Made by a program: the position numbers and the translations under genes
Origin: Neisseria zoodegmatis
GTDB lineage: Bacteria > Pseudomonadota > Gammaproteobacteria > Burkholderiales > Neisseriaceae
DNA length: 64,000 nucleotides
Assembly (NCBI RefSeq): GCF_900187305.1
Contig: NZ_LT906434.1
Coordinates: forward strand, 744,001 to 808,000
Direction: 5' to 3'
Notes under the pieces: model-generated
What the model was told of the DNA's origin: nothing
The model's input: only the letters and a program-made list of their open reading frames with translations
The model's database searches: none
Part shown: positions 9,597 through 18,667 of the stretch, one piece after another
How positions within the stretch are numbered: position 1 is the first letter of the stretch
Layout: the number at the start of each line of letters is the position of its first letter

Positions 9597-9628
9597 TTAA
9601 TAGCTGCTGTAAAAGCTTTATTTTGTTT

Positions 9629-9662
9629 GGAGGCCGTCTGAAAATAAATTCAGACGGCCTCC
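9629..9662. terminator. Bidirectional DUS-pair terminator between tssE and farB
   Basis: GGAGGCCGTCTGAA and its complement form a 14-bp stem around a short loop. It lies between two converging genes and so should serve both. Confidence 0.85.
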
Positions 9663-9709
9663 ATTTAGCTTAGATGCCAATACTTATGATTCGGGTATTG
9701 GCCAATCCA

Positions 9710-11245
9710 TTAATGTCCACTCGAAGATGAGCCGAAAGGCGGTTTGGCCAACCAAATGATGGCAATCATCACGATGAATAATAAGCTTGAAGCCCAAAAA
9801 ATCTCATTGGATCCCATGATAAAACCTTGTTGGGTAATGCTTCGGGTGATGCTTTCCATGCCTTGTGCCGGCGACATTCCTGCTTGTGAAATATTTTGAA
9901 CGGCAGTTTGGGCTTCAACGGAATAGGGCGTAATTTGCTCGGTAAGTCGGGCATGGTGAAGGGCTTCTCTACGTTCCCATGTTGTGGCGACGACAGATAC
10001 GCCCACGCCTCCCATGAATACTCTTAAAAAGTTCGACAAGCTGCCGGCGGCGGCGATTTGCGACCCCTGCATTCTTGAGAGGGTAATGGTGGTAAGCGGC
10101 AGGAAGAACATGGCTACACCCAAGCCCTGCCAAAATTGCGGCCAGATAACGTTCGACATATCCATGCCCGCATAGAAGCTGGTGCGCCAGTAAAAGGTAT
10201 AGGCAAAGACTAAAAAGCTCGCTGTGACCAGCCAACGCATATCGATGCGGCCGCCGAATTTACCAATGATAGGGGACAGCAATATCGGCAAGAAGCCTAC
10301 CGGTGCGGCCACTAATCCCGCCCAAGTGGCGGTGTAGCCTAAGTTGGATTGCAAAACCAAGGGGAGCAAGGTCAGCGTGCCCATGTAAATCATAAAGCCC
10401 AACGAGGTGGCGATAACACCTACCGTAAAATTGCGGTCTTTGAAAAGGGATAAATCGACAATCGGATGTTTTTCGCCCAGTTCCCACACGATGAAATAAG
10501 TCAGGCACACGAAGGCGATAACGGCCAAGAGGATGATTTCGCTTGAGGCAAACCAATCCAATTCTTTGCCGCGGTCGAGCATCATTTGCAAAGCGCCGAC
10601 GCCGATAACCATCAAAGCCAAGCCGGTATAGTCTATCGGCGATTTTTGGATTTCCGTTTCACGGTGGGCAAGCTGCTGCCATGCCAGCCAAGCTGAGAAA
10701 ATGCCTACGGGAATATTGATGAAGAAAATCCAGCTCCAGTGCCAGTTGTCTGAAGTCCAGCCGCCTAAAATCGGCCCCAATACCGGCGCGACCACGACAG
10801 TCATCGCCCAAAGAGCGAGAGCCAGAGTACGTTTGTCGGGAGGGTAGGAAGCCATCAGCAGGCTTTGGGACAAAGGAATGAGCGGGCCGGATACAAACCC
10901 CTGTAATACTCTGAACAAAACCAACAATTGCAAATTATCGGCGATGCCGCACAGCCATGAGGTAACGACAAACCCCAATGTAGCGGCCAGAAAAATTTTA
11001 ACTTCGCCGAAGCGTTTGGCGAGAAAACCGGTTAGCGGTACGGAAATGGCATTGGCAACGGCAAATGCGGTGATTACCCATGTGCCTTGTGTGGTGGCAG
11101 CCCCCAAATCTCCGGCGATAACGGGCACGACGACATTGGCGATGGTAGTGTCCAAAACTTCCATAAACACCGCCAAGCTCAATGCCAGCGTTACCCACAC
11201 CAGGTTGGCGCCTTTCAAAGGTGGATGAGCCATAATCTCAATCAC
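9710..11245 (-). CDS. farB: DHA2-family MFS drug/fatty-acid exporter (FarB/EmrB type)
   Basis: Inner-membrane proton antiporter of the 14-helix EmrB/QacA subfamily, working with a membrane-fusion protein (here FarA) and an outer-membrane channel. The 511-aa product contains the DHA2 N-terminal motif Leu-Asp-Thr-Thr-Ile-Ala-Asn-Val near residue 32 and a Leu-Ala-Lys-Arg-Phe-Gly-Glu loop (motif A region) near residue 75, with 14 hydrophobic segments. In Neisseria the homologous FarAB pair exports long-chain fatty acids with MtrE; that substrate is inferred from homology. The start is uncertain: GTG at 11245 gives 511 aa and ATG at 11233 gives 507 aa. Confidence 0.88.
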   Translation of the reverse strand: MIEIMAHPPLKGANLVWVTLALSLAVFMEVLDTTIANVVVPVIAGDLGAATTQGTWVITAFAVANAISVPLTGFLAKRFGEVKIFLAATLGFVVTSWLCGIADNLQLLVLFRVLQGFVSGPLIPLSQSLLMASYPPDKRTLALALWAMTVVVAPVLGPILGGWTSDNWHWSWIFFINIPVGIFSAWLAWQQLAHRETEIQKSPIDYTGLALMVIGVGALQMMLDRGKELDWFASSEIILLAVIAFVCLTYFIVWELGEKHPIVDLSLFKDRNFTVGVIATSLGFMIYMGTLTLLPLVLQSNLGYTATWAGLVAAPVGFLPILLSPIIGKFGGRIDMRWLVTASFLVFAYTFYWRTSFYAGMDMSNVIWPQFWQGLGVAMFFLPLTTITLSRMQGSQIAAAGSLSNFLRVFMGGVGVSVVATTWERREALHHARLTEQITPYSVEAQTAVQNISQAGMSPAQGMESITRSITQQGFIMGSNEIFWASSLLFIVMIAIIWLAKPPFGSSSSGH

Positions 11246-11349
11246 TTTCCATCGCAGAATGGGGCTTGGTCAAACAGCTTTGATACAGCAAATGATGATG
11301 GCTGAATCCAAATAGGAATGGCAAAAATTTTTCGGCAGCATCCGTATGA

Positions 11350-11383
11350 CGAGGCCGTCTGAATCCGAATTCAGACGGCCTCG
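11350..11383. terminator. DUS-pair hairpin between farA and farB
   Basis: CGAGGCCGTCTGAA and its complement flank a 6-base loop. It lies between two genes on the same strand, so it may reduce farB transcription relative to farA. Confidence 0.7.
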
Positions 11384-11410
11384 TTGGTATGTTTAACGAC
11401 CATTCTGAGA

Positions 11411-12589
11411 TTATTTAGCGTATTTTTCAAAAATCTGTTCAATCAAAGCATCGGCAGCCGACCAATCGACAATATCGGTTTCGGCGCTAACCGCTTGCTT
11501 ATCGGCAGCTTCGGCCATGCTTTTGCCGCTGATGCTGTTGGATGTATCGACTTTAACCGTCATCGACAAGCCCACGCGCAGAGGGTTGGCTTTGAGTTCC
11601 TGCGGATTCAAGCTGATGCGCACGGGCACGCGCTGAACCACTTTAATCCAGTTACCGGTGGCGTTTTGCGGCGGCAGCAGGGAAAACGCGCTGCCTGTGC
11701 CGGCGGATAAGCCCATAACTTTACCGTGATAAACCACGCGGCTGCCGTATAAATCGGCAGTCATCACCACCGGCTGACCGATGCGCATTTTACGCAGCTG
11801 CACTTCTTTGAAGTTGGCATCAACCCACAGATTGCTTAACGGCACAATCGCCATCATCAAAGTGCCGGGAGCAATGCGTTGGCCGACTTGGATATTGCGT
11901 TTGGCAACTTGTCCGGCCATCGGCGCGCGAATCTGTGTGCGCTGCAAATTCAACCAGGCATCTTTGATATGGCTGATGGCCGTCTGAACGGCAGGTTGCT
12001 GGCGCAGCGGAATATTTTTACCCAAAACGGCTTGTGCGGAATCTGCCTCGGCTTCTACCGCTTTCAAAGCGGCTTGTGCTTGTACGACTGCGGCGCGGGC
12101 ATGGCTGAGTTCTTCGCCGGAAACGGCATCCGTTCCTTCAAGGCTTTCACGGCGGCGCAAGTCGGCTTGGGCTTTGGCCAATTCGGCTTTACGGACAAGA
12201 ACTTGTGCTTTGGCTTGGGAAGAGGTGGCGGCCTGCCGTTTGTTTTGGCGGATAGCCTGAATCAGTTCGTTTTGAGCGCGGTCGTATTCAAGCTGAAAGT
12301 CGGTGTCGTCGAGCACTACCAGCACATCGCCTTTTTTCACGATATCGGTGTCGTCCACCATAACGCGGCGCACGGTACCTGCTATTTGGGGCGTGATTTG
12401 TACCAAATGTCCGGCCACATAGGCATCATCGGTTTCCTCTTCGTGCTGCCACACTAAAAAATGAATCAGCGCGAATCCCAATGCTACTACGATAAAAAAC
12501 AGCGTAACCAAGGTGAGATTACGCTTACGGCGGGACAACTGACGCCGTCTGTTTACATTTTCAGCAATATTTTGCGGAGTATCCATCAT
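11411..12589 (-). CDS. farA: Membrane-fusion protein of the FarAB/EmrAB efflux pump
   Basis: Periplasmic adaptor that links the FarB transporter to an outer-membrane channel. The 392-aa protein has one N-terminal membrane helix (about residues 25-48), then Thr-Asp-Asp-Ala-Tyr-Val, the EmrA/HlyD barrel-sandwich start, a biotinyl-lipoyl-like half motif (Val-Lys-Lys-Gly-Asp-Val-Leu), a long Ala/Gln-rich coiled coil (about 105-200) and the second lipoyl half (Gly-Gln-Val-Ala-Lys-Arg). ATG 12589 or the adjacent ATG 12586 follows a good AGGAAAC ribosome-binding site. In pathogenic Neisseria the pair is controlled through MtrR and FarR; no regulator gene is adjacent here. Confidence 0.9.
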   Translation of the reverse strand: MMDTPQNIAENVNRRRQLSRRKRNLTLVTLFFIVVALGFALIHFLVWQHEEETDDAYVAGHLVQITPQIAGTVRRVMVDDTDIVKKGDVLVVLDDTDFQLEYDRAQNELIQAIRQNKRQAATSSQAKAQVLVRKAELAKAQADLRRRESLEGTDAVSGEELSHARAAVVQAQAALKAVEAEADSAQAVLGKNIPLRQQPAVQTAISHIKDAWLNLQRTQIRAPMAGQVAKRNIQVGQRIAPGTLMMAIVPLSNLWVDANFKEVQLRKMRIGQPVVMTADLYGSRVVYHGKVMGLSAGTGSAFSLLPPQNATGNWIKVVQRVPVRISLNPQELKANPLRVGLSMTVKVDTSNSISGKSMAEAADKQAVSAETDIVDWSAADALIEQIFEKYAK

Positions 12590-12859
12590 CCCGTTTCCTG
12601 ATTTTTGAGGGAAAACGCTGTTCAGACGGCCTTGTTATAAGGCGTTGCGCAACCGTTTTCCAGCACCGATTTTTTTATCTTTGAATGGGCTATTTTTCAA
12701 AAAATTATTGATTGGGAATAACCCTGAAAATTGTGGGTATTTTATCGCCCAGTCATTTAATCAGGCAAGTTACAATCTGCTACTTGCATAAAGCTGCTTG
12801 ATGTTGATGCCGTTGAAAGCATTCAAATATCAGCTAGATAGCGTGGCTGGCGTATGGCG
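12590..12859. other. Intergenic region between bioD and farA
   Basis: These 270 bp hold the farA upstream region with one DUS near 12624-12633. No gene is seen. An AT-rich stretch at 12690-12760 is the likeliest promoter zone, but I could not fix the hexamers. Confidence 0.5.
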
Positions 12860-12905
12860 CTTGAGGCCGTCTGAATTAACCATAAACTTTTCAGACGGCC
12901 TCAAG
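12860..12905 (-). terminator. DUS-pair terminator after bioD
   Basis: A 16-bp stem, CTTGAGGCCGTCTGAA with its complement, starts 4 bp past the bioD stop. Confidence 0.8.
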
Positions 12906-12908
12906 TGT

Positions 12909-13580
12909 TCACAATAAATGCTGAATAGAAAAATATTGAGAGACGGCTTCGGGAGAGGCGGCGGGAGAGTAGGGAATCACACCCAACAGCGGCGCCGGAA
13001 TGCGGCATTTCAAAGTATCGAGGTAATCGTCAAGGCGGTGAGGGGCGGCGCTGATGCAGCTTGCTACCCAGCCCGCCAACGGCAATCCGGCTTGGGAAAT
13101 AGCGCGCACGGTCAGCATGGCGTGGTTGATGCAGCCGAGCTTCATGCCGACGACCAAAATAACCGGCAGCTTTTCTGCGGCTACCCAGTCTGAAAAATCC
13201 ATGTCGCTTGTTAAAGGCGTTAGCCAGCCACCTGCACCTTCCACCAATATCCAGTCGCCGTGCTGTTTTAAATCGACCAAGTTTCGGCTGAGTAATTGCG
13301 GCTGAATTTCTACGCCTTCGTCTGCGGCCGCTAAGTGCGGGGCTGTGGCTTCGTGGAAAGTATAGCAATTATGCGAATCATAAGGCAGCCGGATATTTGA
13401 AGCGGCTTGCAAGCGCAGCACGTCGGCATTCTGGCCGTTGCCGTCGGCTTCGGAGGCTACCGGTTTGAACCCGATGGCTTTCTTTCCCGCTTGTGTTGCG
13501 GCATGCAGCAGCGCAGCGGTACAAAATGTTTTTCCGACTTCCGTATCCGTGCCGGTAACAAAGTAAATGCGGGGTTCCAT
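12909..13580 (-). CDS. bioD: ATP-dependent dethiobiotin synthetase BioD
   Basis: Closes the ureido ring of dethiobiotin from 7,8-diaminopelargonate, CO2 and ATP, the penultimate step of biotin synthesis. The 223-aa protein has the BioD P-loop Gly-Thr-Asp-Thr-Glu-Val-Gly-Lys-Thr at residues 10-18, Lys-Pro-Val-Ala-Ser after the Gly-Phe near residue 40, and Val-Glu-Gly-Ala-Gly-Gly-Trp near residue 115. No other bio genes are in the window. A DUS lies just before the ATG where a Shine-Dalgarno would normally sit, so its ribosome-binding site is weak. Confidence 0.93.
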   Translation of the reverse strand: MEPRIYFVTGTDTEVGKTFCTAALLHAATQAGKKAIGFKPVASEADGNGQNADVLRLQAASNIRLPYDSHNCYTFHEATAPHLAAADEGVEIQPQLLSRNLVDLKQHGDWILVEGAGGWLTPLTSDMDFSDWVAAEKLPVILVVGMKLGCINHAMLTVRAISQAGLPLAGWVASCISAAPHRLDDYLDTLKCRIPAPLLGVIPYSPAASPEAVSQYFSIQHLL

Positions 13581-13673
13581 AAATTTCAGACGGCCTTTTT
13601 TACAATATGAGGAATGGGGGGATTATAAGAGACTAAAGTCAACGCGACACAATGGCAGTTAAGCCGCCGCAAT

Positions 13674-13697
13674 AAAAAAGCCCGGATAACCGGGCCG
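13674..13697 (-). terminator. Terminator of the AGCS symporter gene
   Basis: On the minus strand GCCCGG-TTAT-CCGGGC is followed by six T residues. A DUS overlaps its upstream edge. Confidence 0.85.
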
Positions 13698-13710
13698 TCT
13701 GAAAAAAACA

Positions 13711-15087
13711 TCAATGCAATTCGCCGCTCTTGCGTTTGGCTTTAAAGTCTTGCGTTTCTTTGGCAATAACCCCTGACAGCATAATCAACGCAATCAAGTT
13801 CGGAATCGCCATTAAGCCGTTGAACGTATCGGCTGCCAACCATACCAAATCCAAGCTGGCGACTGTGCCGATCATCACGGAAGCCACGTAAATCACACGG
13901 TACACATTGGCAAAACTGTCACCAAACACATAAGCCGCACATTTCTCACCGTAGTAGCACCAGCCCAAAATCGTGGAGTAGGCGAAGAAAATCAGGCCGA
14001 TGGTTACTACCCAGCCGCCGGGGCCGGGCAGTAGGCGGTCGAATGTGGTGGTGGTCAGCGCCGCACCGGTGATTTCAGGCTTCACAAATTCTCCGCCGGC
14101 ACCCAGCAAACCCATTACCAAAATGATACCGGTAATCGAGCAGACAATAATCGTATCTAAGAAAGTGCCGGTCATAGAAACCAAAGCCTGACGCACGGGG
14201 TGGTCGGTTTTGGCAGCCGCAGCGGCAATCGGAGCGGAACCCATACCGGCTTCGTTAGAAAATACGCCGCGTGCCACGCCGTAGCGGATTACACTGCCGA
14301 GCGCGCCGCCGGCCACAGCTTGGCCTGTAAACGCATCGGTAAAAATCATATTCAGCGCAGGGCCGACCAAATCAAGATTCATCAGAATAACCACGATACC
14401 GCCGACGACATAAAGCACCGCCATGATGGGTACAATCAGAGACGATGCAGTGGCGATACTGCGGATGCCGCCCAATACCACAATTGCGGTCAGAATGGTC
14501 AAGACGATGCCGGTGTAGAGCGGGTCAATATGAAAGCTGGTGTGCACCGCTTGGGCTACGGAGTTCGACTGCACCGAGCTGCCGATACCGAACGAAGCAA
14601 TCGTACCGAACAAGGCAAACGCGTAAGCCAGCCATTTCCATTTGCTGCCTAAGCCGCGCTCGATGTAATACATGGGGCCGCCGGACATCTCGCCTTTTTT
14701 ATTGGTGATACGGTATTTAACTGCCAAAACACCTTCGCCGTATTTGGTGGCCATGCCGAAAATGGCGGTAATCCACATCCAAAACACCGCACCCGGGCCG
14801 CCGGCCACTACGGCTGTGGCTACGCCGGCGATGTTACCGGTACCGATTGTGGCGGAAAGCGCGGTCATTAATGCGCCGAAATGGGAAATATCCCCATCGT
14901 GGTCGCTGCCGTCTTCCTTTTTGCGGTGGGGCATAAACGCTTGTTTGAGTGCATAACCCAACATACTGAATTGCAAGCCTTTCAGCATAATGGTCAGCAG
15001 CACGCCGGTACCGACGAGCAAAGCCAGCATCGCAGGCCCCCAGACCCAGCCGCCTACCGTGTCGAAAAAGTTTTTCAAGGCATCCAT
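13711..15087 (-). CDS. Sodium:alanine/glycine symporter, AGCS family
   Basis: Inner-membrane Na+-coupled importer for small neutral amino acids. The AGCS signatures are clear: Thr-Ile-Gly-Thr-Gly-Asn-Ile-Ala-Gly-Val-Ala-Thr-Ala near residue 80, Gly-Gly-Pro-Gly-Ala-Val-Phe-Trp-Met-Trp, Gly-Gly-Pro-Met-Tyr-Tyr-Ile, and Phe-Ser-Asn-Glu-Ala-Gly-Met-Gly-Ser. About 10-11 hydrophobic segments are present. The frame is open to 15126, but ATG 15087 is chosen because AGGAGC lies 5 bases upstream, giving 458 aa, the family's usual length. It appears monocistronic, with its own terminator. Confidence 0.92.
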   Translation of the reverse strand: MDALKNFFDTVGGWVWGPAMLALLVGTGVLLTIMLKGLQFSMLGYALKQAFMPHRKKEDGSDHDGDISHFGALMTALSATIGTGNIAGVATAVVAGGPGAVFWMWITAIFGMATKYGEGVLAVKYRITNKKGEMSGGPMYYIERGLGSKWKWLAYAFALFGTIASFGIGSSVQSNSVAQAVHTSFHIDPLYTGIVLTILTAIVVLGGIRSIATASSLIVPIMAVLYVVGGIVVILMNLDLVGPALNMIFTDAFTGQAVAGGALGSVIRYGVARGVFSNEAGMGSAPIAAAAAKTDHPVRQALVSMTGTFLDTIIVCSITGIILVMGLLGAGGEFVKPEITGAALTTTTFDRLLPGPGGWVVTIGLIFFAYSTILGWCYYGEKCAAYVFGDSFANVYRVIYVASVMIGTVASLDLVWLAADTFNGLMAIPNLIALIMLSGVIAKETQDFKAKRKSGELH

Positions 15088-15274
15088 ATTTGCTCCTGAT
15101 TGTTGGCATTTTGTTTTAGTGACCACATTTCAGCACAAGGCGTAAAGAATTGCAAGCAGGGGTTAAACTGTTTCAATAAGCCATAATGAGCGTGTTGAGC
15201 AGTCGGCGATTCAGGTCTCTCAGCTTCACATGCTTATCTGAAAGAATAATTGATTGCAGTTGTGATTACGCTAA

Positions 15275-15302
15275 GAGGCCGTCTGAAATTTCAGACGGCC
15301 TC
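15275..15302 (-). terminator. DUS-pair terminator downstream of apaG
   Basis: GAGGCCGTCTGAAA pairs with its complement almost without a loop. It lies about 95 bp past the apaG stop and upstream of the symporter gene. Confidence 0.7.
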
Positions 15303-15396
15303 TGGTTATTAAAAGGGAAAAATAGAATTACAGTGCTTGAGAGGTACGTGGTCGCATGATCTTTAGCTCGCAAAGATTGTATTGCAACACCAGAAA

Positions 15397-15765
15397 TCAA
15401 TGCACAACAAAATCTGCCCTTAAGTCGAATCTAGGAATCGGCACAGAAAAGCGCTCGCCATAGCTGTCCTCAAATTCGTAGCTGCCTTCCATGCAGCCCC
15501 ACGGGGTGTTGAGATGCGCACCGCTGCTGTAATAATAATGTTCGCCGGGGTAAAGCACAGGCTGTTCGCCAACCACGCCGACGCCGGATACTTTTTCTAC
15601 TTCTCCGTGAGCGTCGGTAATGCGCCAATGGCGGTTACGCAGCGTGACCACTTCATCGCTGTGGTTGTGAATGGTAATGTCGTAGCTGAATACATATTTG
15701 TCTTTGGCAATATTGCTTTCATCCGCCACAAAGCTTGGTTCTACAATGATTTCAATCTCATCCAT
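15397..15765 (-). CDS. apaG: ApaG-domain protein
   Basis: ApaG is a small Fn3-like beta-sandwich protein; its role is unsettled and it has been linked to cation efflux and nucleotide metabolism. The 122-aa product has family marks: Tyr-Asp-Ile-Thr-Ile-His-Asn, Arg-Asn-Arg-His-Trp-Arg-Ile-Thr-Asp, Gly-Val-Val-Gly-Glu-Gln-Pro, Pro-Gly-Glu, Tyr-Ser-Ser-Gly, and Gly-Ser-Tyr. A longer open frame reaches 15969, but its first 68 codons overlap pgpA and lack homology to the family, so the ATG at 15765 is preferred. It is 29 bp downstream of pgpA, in a thiL-pgpA-apaG operon. Confidence 0.9.
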   Translation of the reverse strand: MDEIEIIVEPSFVADESNIAKDKYVFSYDITIHNHSDEVVTLRNRHWRITDAHGEVEKVSGVGVVGEQPVLYPGEHYYYSSGAHLNTPWGCMEGSYEFEDSYGERFSVPIPRFDLRADFVVH

Positions 15766-15794
15766 TTTCAATTCCCGTATATTTTCAGACGGCC

Positions 15795-16283
15795 TTATAT
15801 CAGCCAAGCTAAGATTTTCAAAGTCCATATAGTAAACAGGGCGGCTACCAGATCGTCCAACATAATGCCTAAGCCGCCGTGCAAGCGTGCATCCAGCCAT
15901 TTTATCGGCCAAGGTTTGAGAGCATCGAAAAGACGGAATACTACAAATGCAGCCAGCCACCACGTCCATTTAAAAGGCACGAATGCTAGTACCAACATCA
16001 TAGCTACGATTTCATCCCAAACGATGCCGCCGTAGTCGTAAATGCCCAGCTCGCGTTCGGTGTGGCTGCAAATCCGAATGCCCCACACAAATAATATCGC
16101 ACAAAATGCCGCCAGCCACCATCCCGAAATGCCAACGAGATGCAGCATGAAAGCGATCGGTAAAGCGGGCAGCGTACCAAAAGTACCGGGTGCAACCGGA
16201 GCAAGACCGCTGCCGAAGCCGAAGCCCAAAAAGCATAAAGGCCGTGTTTTCAGCCATGAAAAATTCGGTTTGAAGTCAGCCAA
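15795..16283 (-). CDS. pgpA: Phosphatidylglycerophosphatase A
   Basis: Dephosphorylates phosphatidylglycerophosphate to phosphatidylglycerol at the inner membrane. The 162-aa product has the PgpA N-terminal motif Gly-Phe-Gly-Ser-Gly-Leu-Ala-Pro-Val-Ala-Pro-Gly-Thr-Phe-Gly-Thr at about residues 21-36, an Asp-Glu-Ile-Val-Ala acidic pair in the middle, and several hydrophobic segments. It overlaps thiL by 8 bp, an arrangement found in many proteobacteria. Confidence 0.93.
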   Translation of the reverse strand: MADFKPNFSWLKTRPLCFLGFGFGSGLAPVAPGTFGTLPALPIAFMLHLVGISGWWLAAFCAILFVWGIRICSHTERELGIYDYGGIVWDEIVAMMLVLAFVPFKWTWWLAAFVVFRLFDALKPWPIKWLDARLHGGLGIMLDDLVAALFTIWTLKILAWLI

Positions 16284-17235
16284 AATGATCGAAACCTAAA
16301 GAAGTTAATGTAATGTGATGACCGTTAGCATCTAAAAGATTCAGACGGCCGCTATCGTTAATTTTGCCGATACGGGTAACGGGTGTATTGCTCATTCGTC
16401 CGGCCGCCAAAACTGCTTCTCTACATGATTTGGGTGCGGTAAACAGCAATTCATAATCATCTCCGCCCGCCAACATGTAATCATACAAAACGCCTTTATC
16501 CAATATTTCGCGCAATGCAGGCAAAGTTGGTACGCAGTCTGCGAAAATATCGGCTCCTACATCGGAGGCTTTCAAAATATGCCCGATATCCTGTGCGAGG
16601 CCGTCTGAAATATCTTGTGCGGCGTGTGCAAAAGGCAGTAGAGCCTTTCCTAAATCAACCCTTGGCTTGGGTCGTAAACGGGCGTGCTCGCATAAAGTAA
16701 AAACAGCATCCGGCAATTCAATGTTTTTCCAATGGCAATTTAAAGCAGCTGCCGCCAAACCAACCGTGCCGGAAACCCAAATATCGTCCCCCATTTGTGC
16801 TGCATCACGGCGTAATGCTTTTCCCTGAGGAAGCTCTCCAATTATTGTAACATTAAATGCTAAGTCGCCTTTAGTGGTGTCGCCGCCAATTAAAGTGACG
16901 CCAAATTGCTTTGCTAGAGTAAACAAGCTGTCACAAAATTCGTTAAGCCAGTTTGGATTCAATTCAGGCAGCCCTGCACTCAATAAAGCCCATCTCGGCA
17001 CGGCACCCATTGCTGCCATGTCTGAGATATTGACCGCTAAAATTTTATAGGCTAAATCGGCAGGGGATACATCAGCAAAGAAATGGCGATCTTTTAAAAG
17101 CATGTCGCTGCTGCAGCACAAGTCCCATCCCAAACGGGGACGGACAATGGCTGCATCATCCCCGATCCCGAGTAATACGTCGGAATCCTTTTGCTGCCTG
17201 TATAAATAGTTCTTAATAAAATCGAATTCTTTCAT
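16276..17235 (-). CDS. thiL: Thiamine-monophosphate kinase ThiL
   Basis: Phosphorylates thiamine monophosphate to the active cofactor thiamine pyrophosphate. The 319-aa sequence has the ThiL/PurM-type signatures Gly-Ile-Gly-Asp-Asp-Ala-Ala at residues 23-29, Asn-Ile-Ser-Asp-Met-Ala-Ala-Met-Gly-Ala near residue 70, Gly-Gly-Asp-Thr-Thr-Lys-Gly near 120, Ile-Ser-Asp-Gly-Leu near 210, and Ala-Gly-Gly-Asp-Asp-Tyr-Glu-Leu near 255. First gene of thiL-pgpA-apaG. A DUS is embedded in the coding sequence near 16599-16610. Confidence 0.94.
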   Translation of the reverse strand: MKEFDFIKNYLYRQQKDSDVLLGIGDDAAIVRPRLGWDLCCSSDMLLKDRHFFADVSPADLAYKILAVNISDMAAMGAVPRWALLSAGLPELNPNWLNEFCDSLFTLAKQFGVTLIGGDTTKGDLAFNVTIIGELPQGKALRRDAAQMGDDIWVSGTVGLAAAALNCHWKNIELPDAVFTLCEHARLRPKPRVDLGKALLPFAHAAQDISDGLAQDIGHILKASDVGADIFADCVPTLPALREILDKGVLYDYMLAGGDDYELLFTAPKSCREAVLAAGRMSNTPVTRIGKINDSGRLNLLDANGHHITLTSLGFDHFG

Positions 17236-17430
17236 TGTTAAAACAATACTTTAAAAATCTTATATTTCTTAAATTTTATTTGGAAATAAGGATTTCCCCG
17301 TAAAAGACAAACCTTTATGGGTTTAAATGTTGCTGAGAATAAAATCTTATACATCAAGTCAGGCTATATTTTGTCAGCATAGTCGATGTCATGCAGTGAT
17401 GAAGTAAATAATTGATATTGTGTTTTAAAC

Positions 17431-17456
17431 AAAAACCCCGCTTAAGCGGGGTTTTA
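17431..17456 (-). terminator. Terminator of rmpM
   Basis: ACCCCGC-TTAA-GCGGGGT with A/T runs on both sides, 25 bp past the rmpM stop. The symmetry means it could also act on plus-strand transcripts. Confidence 0.85.
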
Positions 17457-17480
17457 AATCTCACTGATGTCGTAAAAGAA

Positions 17481-18221
17481 TTACGGACGGGTGTAACCGT
17501 GGTATTTAGAAGCAGGAGCTGGCAACCAACCACCTTCAGTAGCAGGACGTTCACCTTCAACGTGACCGGGAGCAACTTGTTTAGTAACCAAGGTGCGGAT
17601 CTTAACGTCTACACGGCGGTCAGGTTCGATACATGCAATCAAAGCTTCACGTTTCTTAGCTTTAGAAACTTTTTTGCCCAAGTTAGCTACTTCGGCTTCA
17701 CAAGAAGCAGTCATGCGAGCTTGAGATTCACCCAAGCCAACAGCAGAAATTTTGCTGGAAGCCACACCGCGGTTTACCAAGTAGTTGGCAACAACATTAG
17801 CGCGGCGCTCAGACAGGTTTTGGTTGTACTCGTCAGAACCCATAAAGTCGGTATGACCTTCAACACGTACAGCTTCAACGTTAGTGTTGCTCAAGCGTTG
17901 AGCCAAGCCGTTCAGAGTTTCAGTAGCTTCTGGACGCAAGTTGTCTTTGTCGAAACCGAACAAAGTTTTAGCAGATAAAGAAACAGTTTCATCGGCATAT
18001 TGAGGAGCGGTAGAAACCGGAACGGCATCGTTACACTCAATACGGCCTTGAGTTTCTTTATTGAAGTAGGTGTTTTTCCAGCACTCGCCATAGTTGTTGC
18101 GTACAACAGTTTGTTGGCGGTCTACGGTATAACCGTGTTTGGTATGCGGTTCACTGGCCATTGCGGTGCCTGAAGCAACCAAGGCAACGAACAAGGCGCT
18201 TAATTTCAGCTGTTTGGTCAT
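17481..18221 (-). CDS. rmpM: RmpM-like OmpA-family outer-membrane protein (class 4 protein)
   Basis: RmpM associates with neisserial porins and binds peptidoglycan through its OmpA C-terminal domain, anchoring the outer membrane. The 246-aa precursor has a signal peptide (about residues 1-22, ending Thr-Ala-Met-Ala), a short N-terminal region with a Cys pair, and an OmpA domain with Val-Glu-Gly-His-Thr-Asp, Asn-Leu-Ser-Glu-Arg-Arg-Ala and a late Arg-Arg-Val-Asp-Val. A Cys-containing insert lies near residues 180-200, as in RmpM. A partner porin gene lies at 41691. Confidence 0.92.
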   Translation of the reverse strand: MTKQLKLSALFVALVASGTAMASEPHTKHGYTVDRQQTVVRNNYGECWKNTYFNKETQGRIECNDAVPVSTAPQYADETVSLSAKTLFGFDKDNLRPEATETLNGLAQRLSNTNVEAVRVEGHTDFMGSDEYNQNLSERRANVVANYLVNRGVASSKISAVGLGESQARMTASCEAEVANLGKKVSKAKKREALIACIEPDRRVDVKIRTLVTKQVAPGHVEGERPATEGGWLPAPASKYHGYTRP

Positions 18222-18667
18222 TTTATTCCCTCATCAAAGATTGTTATGCAGCAGTTATATATTTTCAATCCGCTACACATCACCAAATATACAGGCCACT
18301 GTTGTAAAACGGCGGCAAATCGGATATATCAGTTTGCACTATAAAGAAGCAGAGGGCAAACTGTCAATAGCACGACACCGGCACACAACGGCAAAGACCC
18401 GCTTCCTGTTTGTAAATCATGCCGAAAAATCAATCTTGTGTCATTTATTTACAGATAAAACCGATTGTTGTTAGATTTGTAGTTGCACAAAAACCACATA
18501 AAATTGTCTGAAAAAATATGGCTGATTAATATAATTAAAAGATTGTTTATTAAAAAACAAAAGCTTTACTGTGCATTGTTAAGCTGTTGGGCATGGTTTG
18601 TTAAAGTATGCTACATTGTTGCTAAACTGTCGTACATAATCCACAAGTCCTCATCTTTTGAGTCAAT
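18222..18667. other. Divergent rmpM / cysB upstream region
   Basis: These 446 bp hold both divergent promoter regions. The sequence is AT-rich, especially 18480-18560. Short open frames occur on the plus strand but have no ribosome-binding sites or protein-like composition. I could not fix promoter hexamers. Confidence 0.5.
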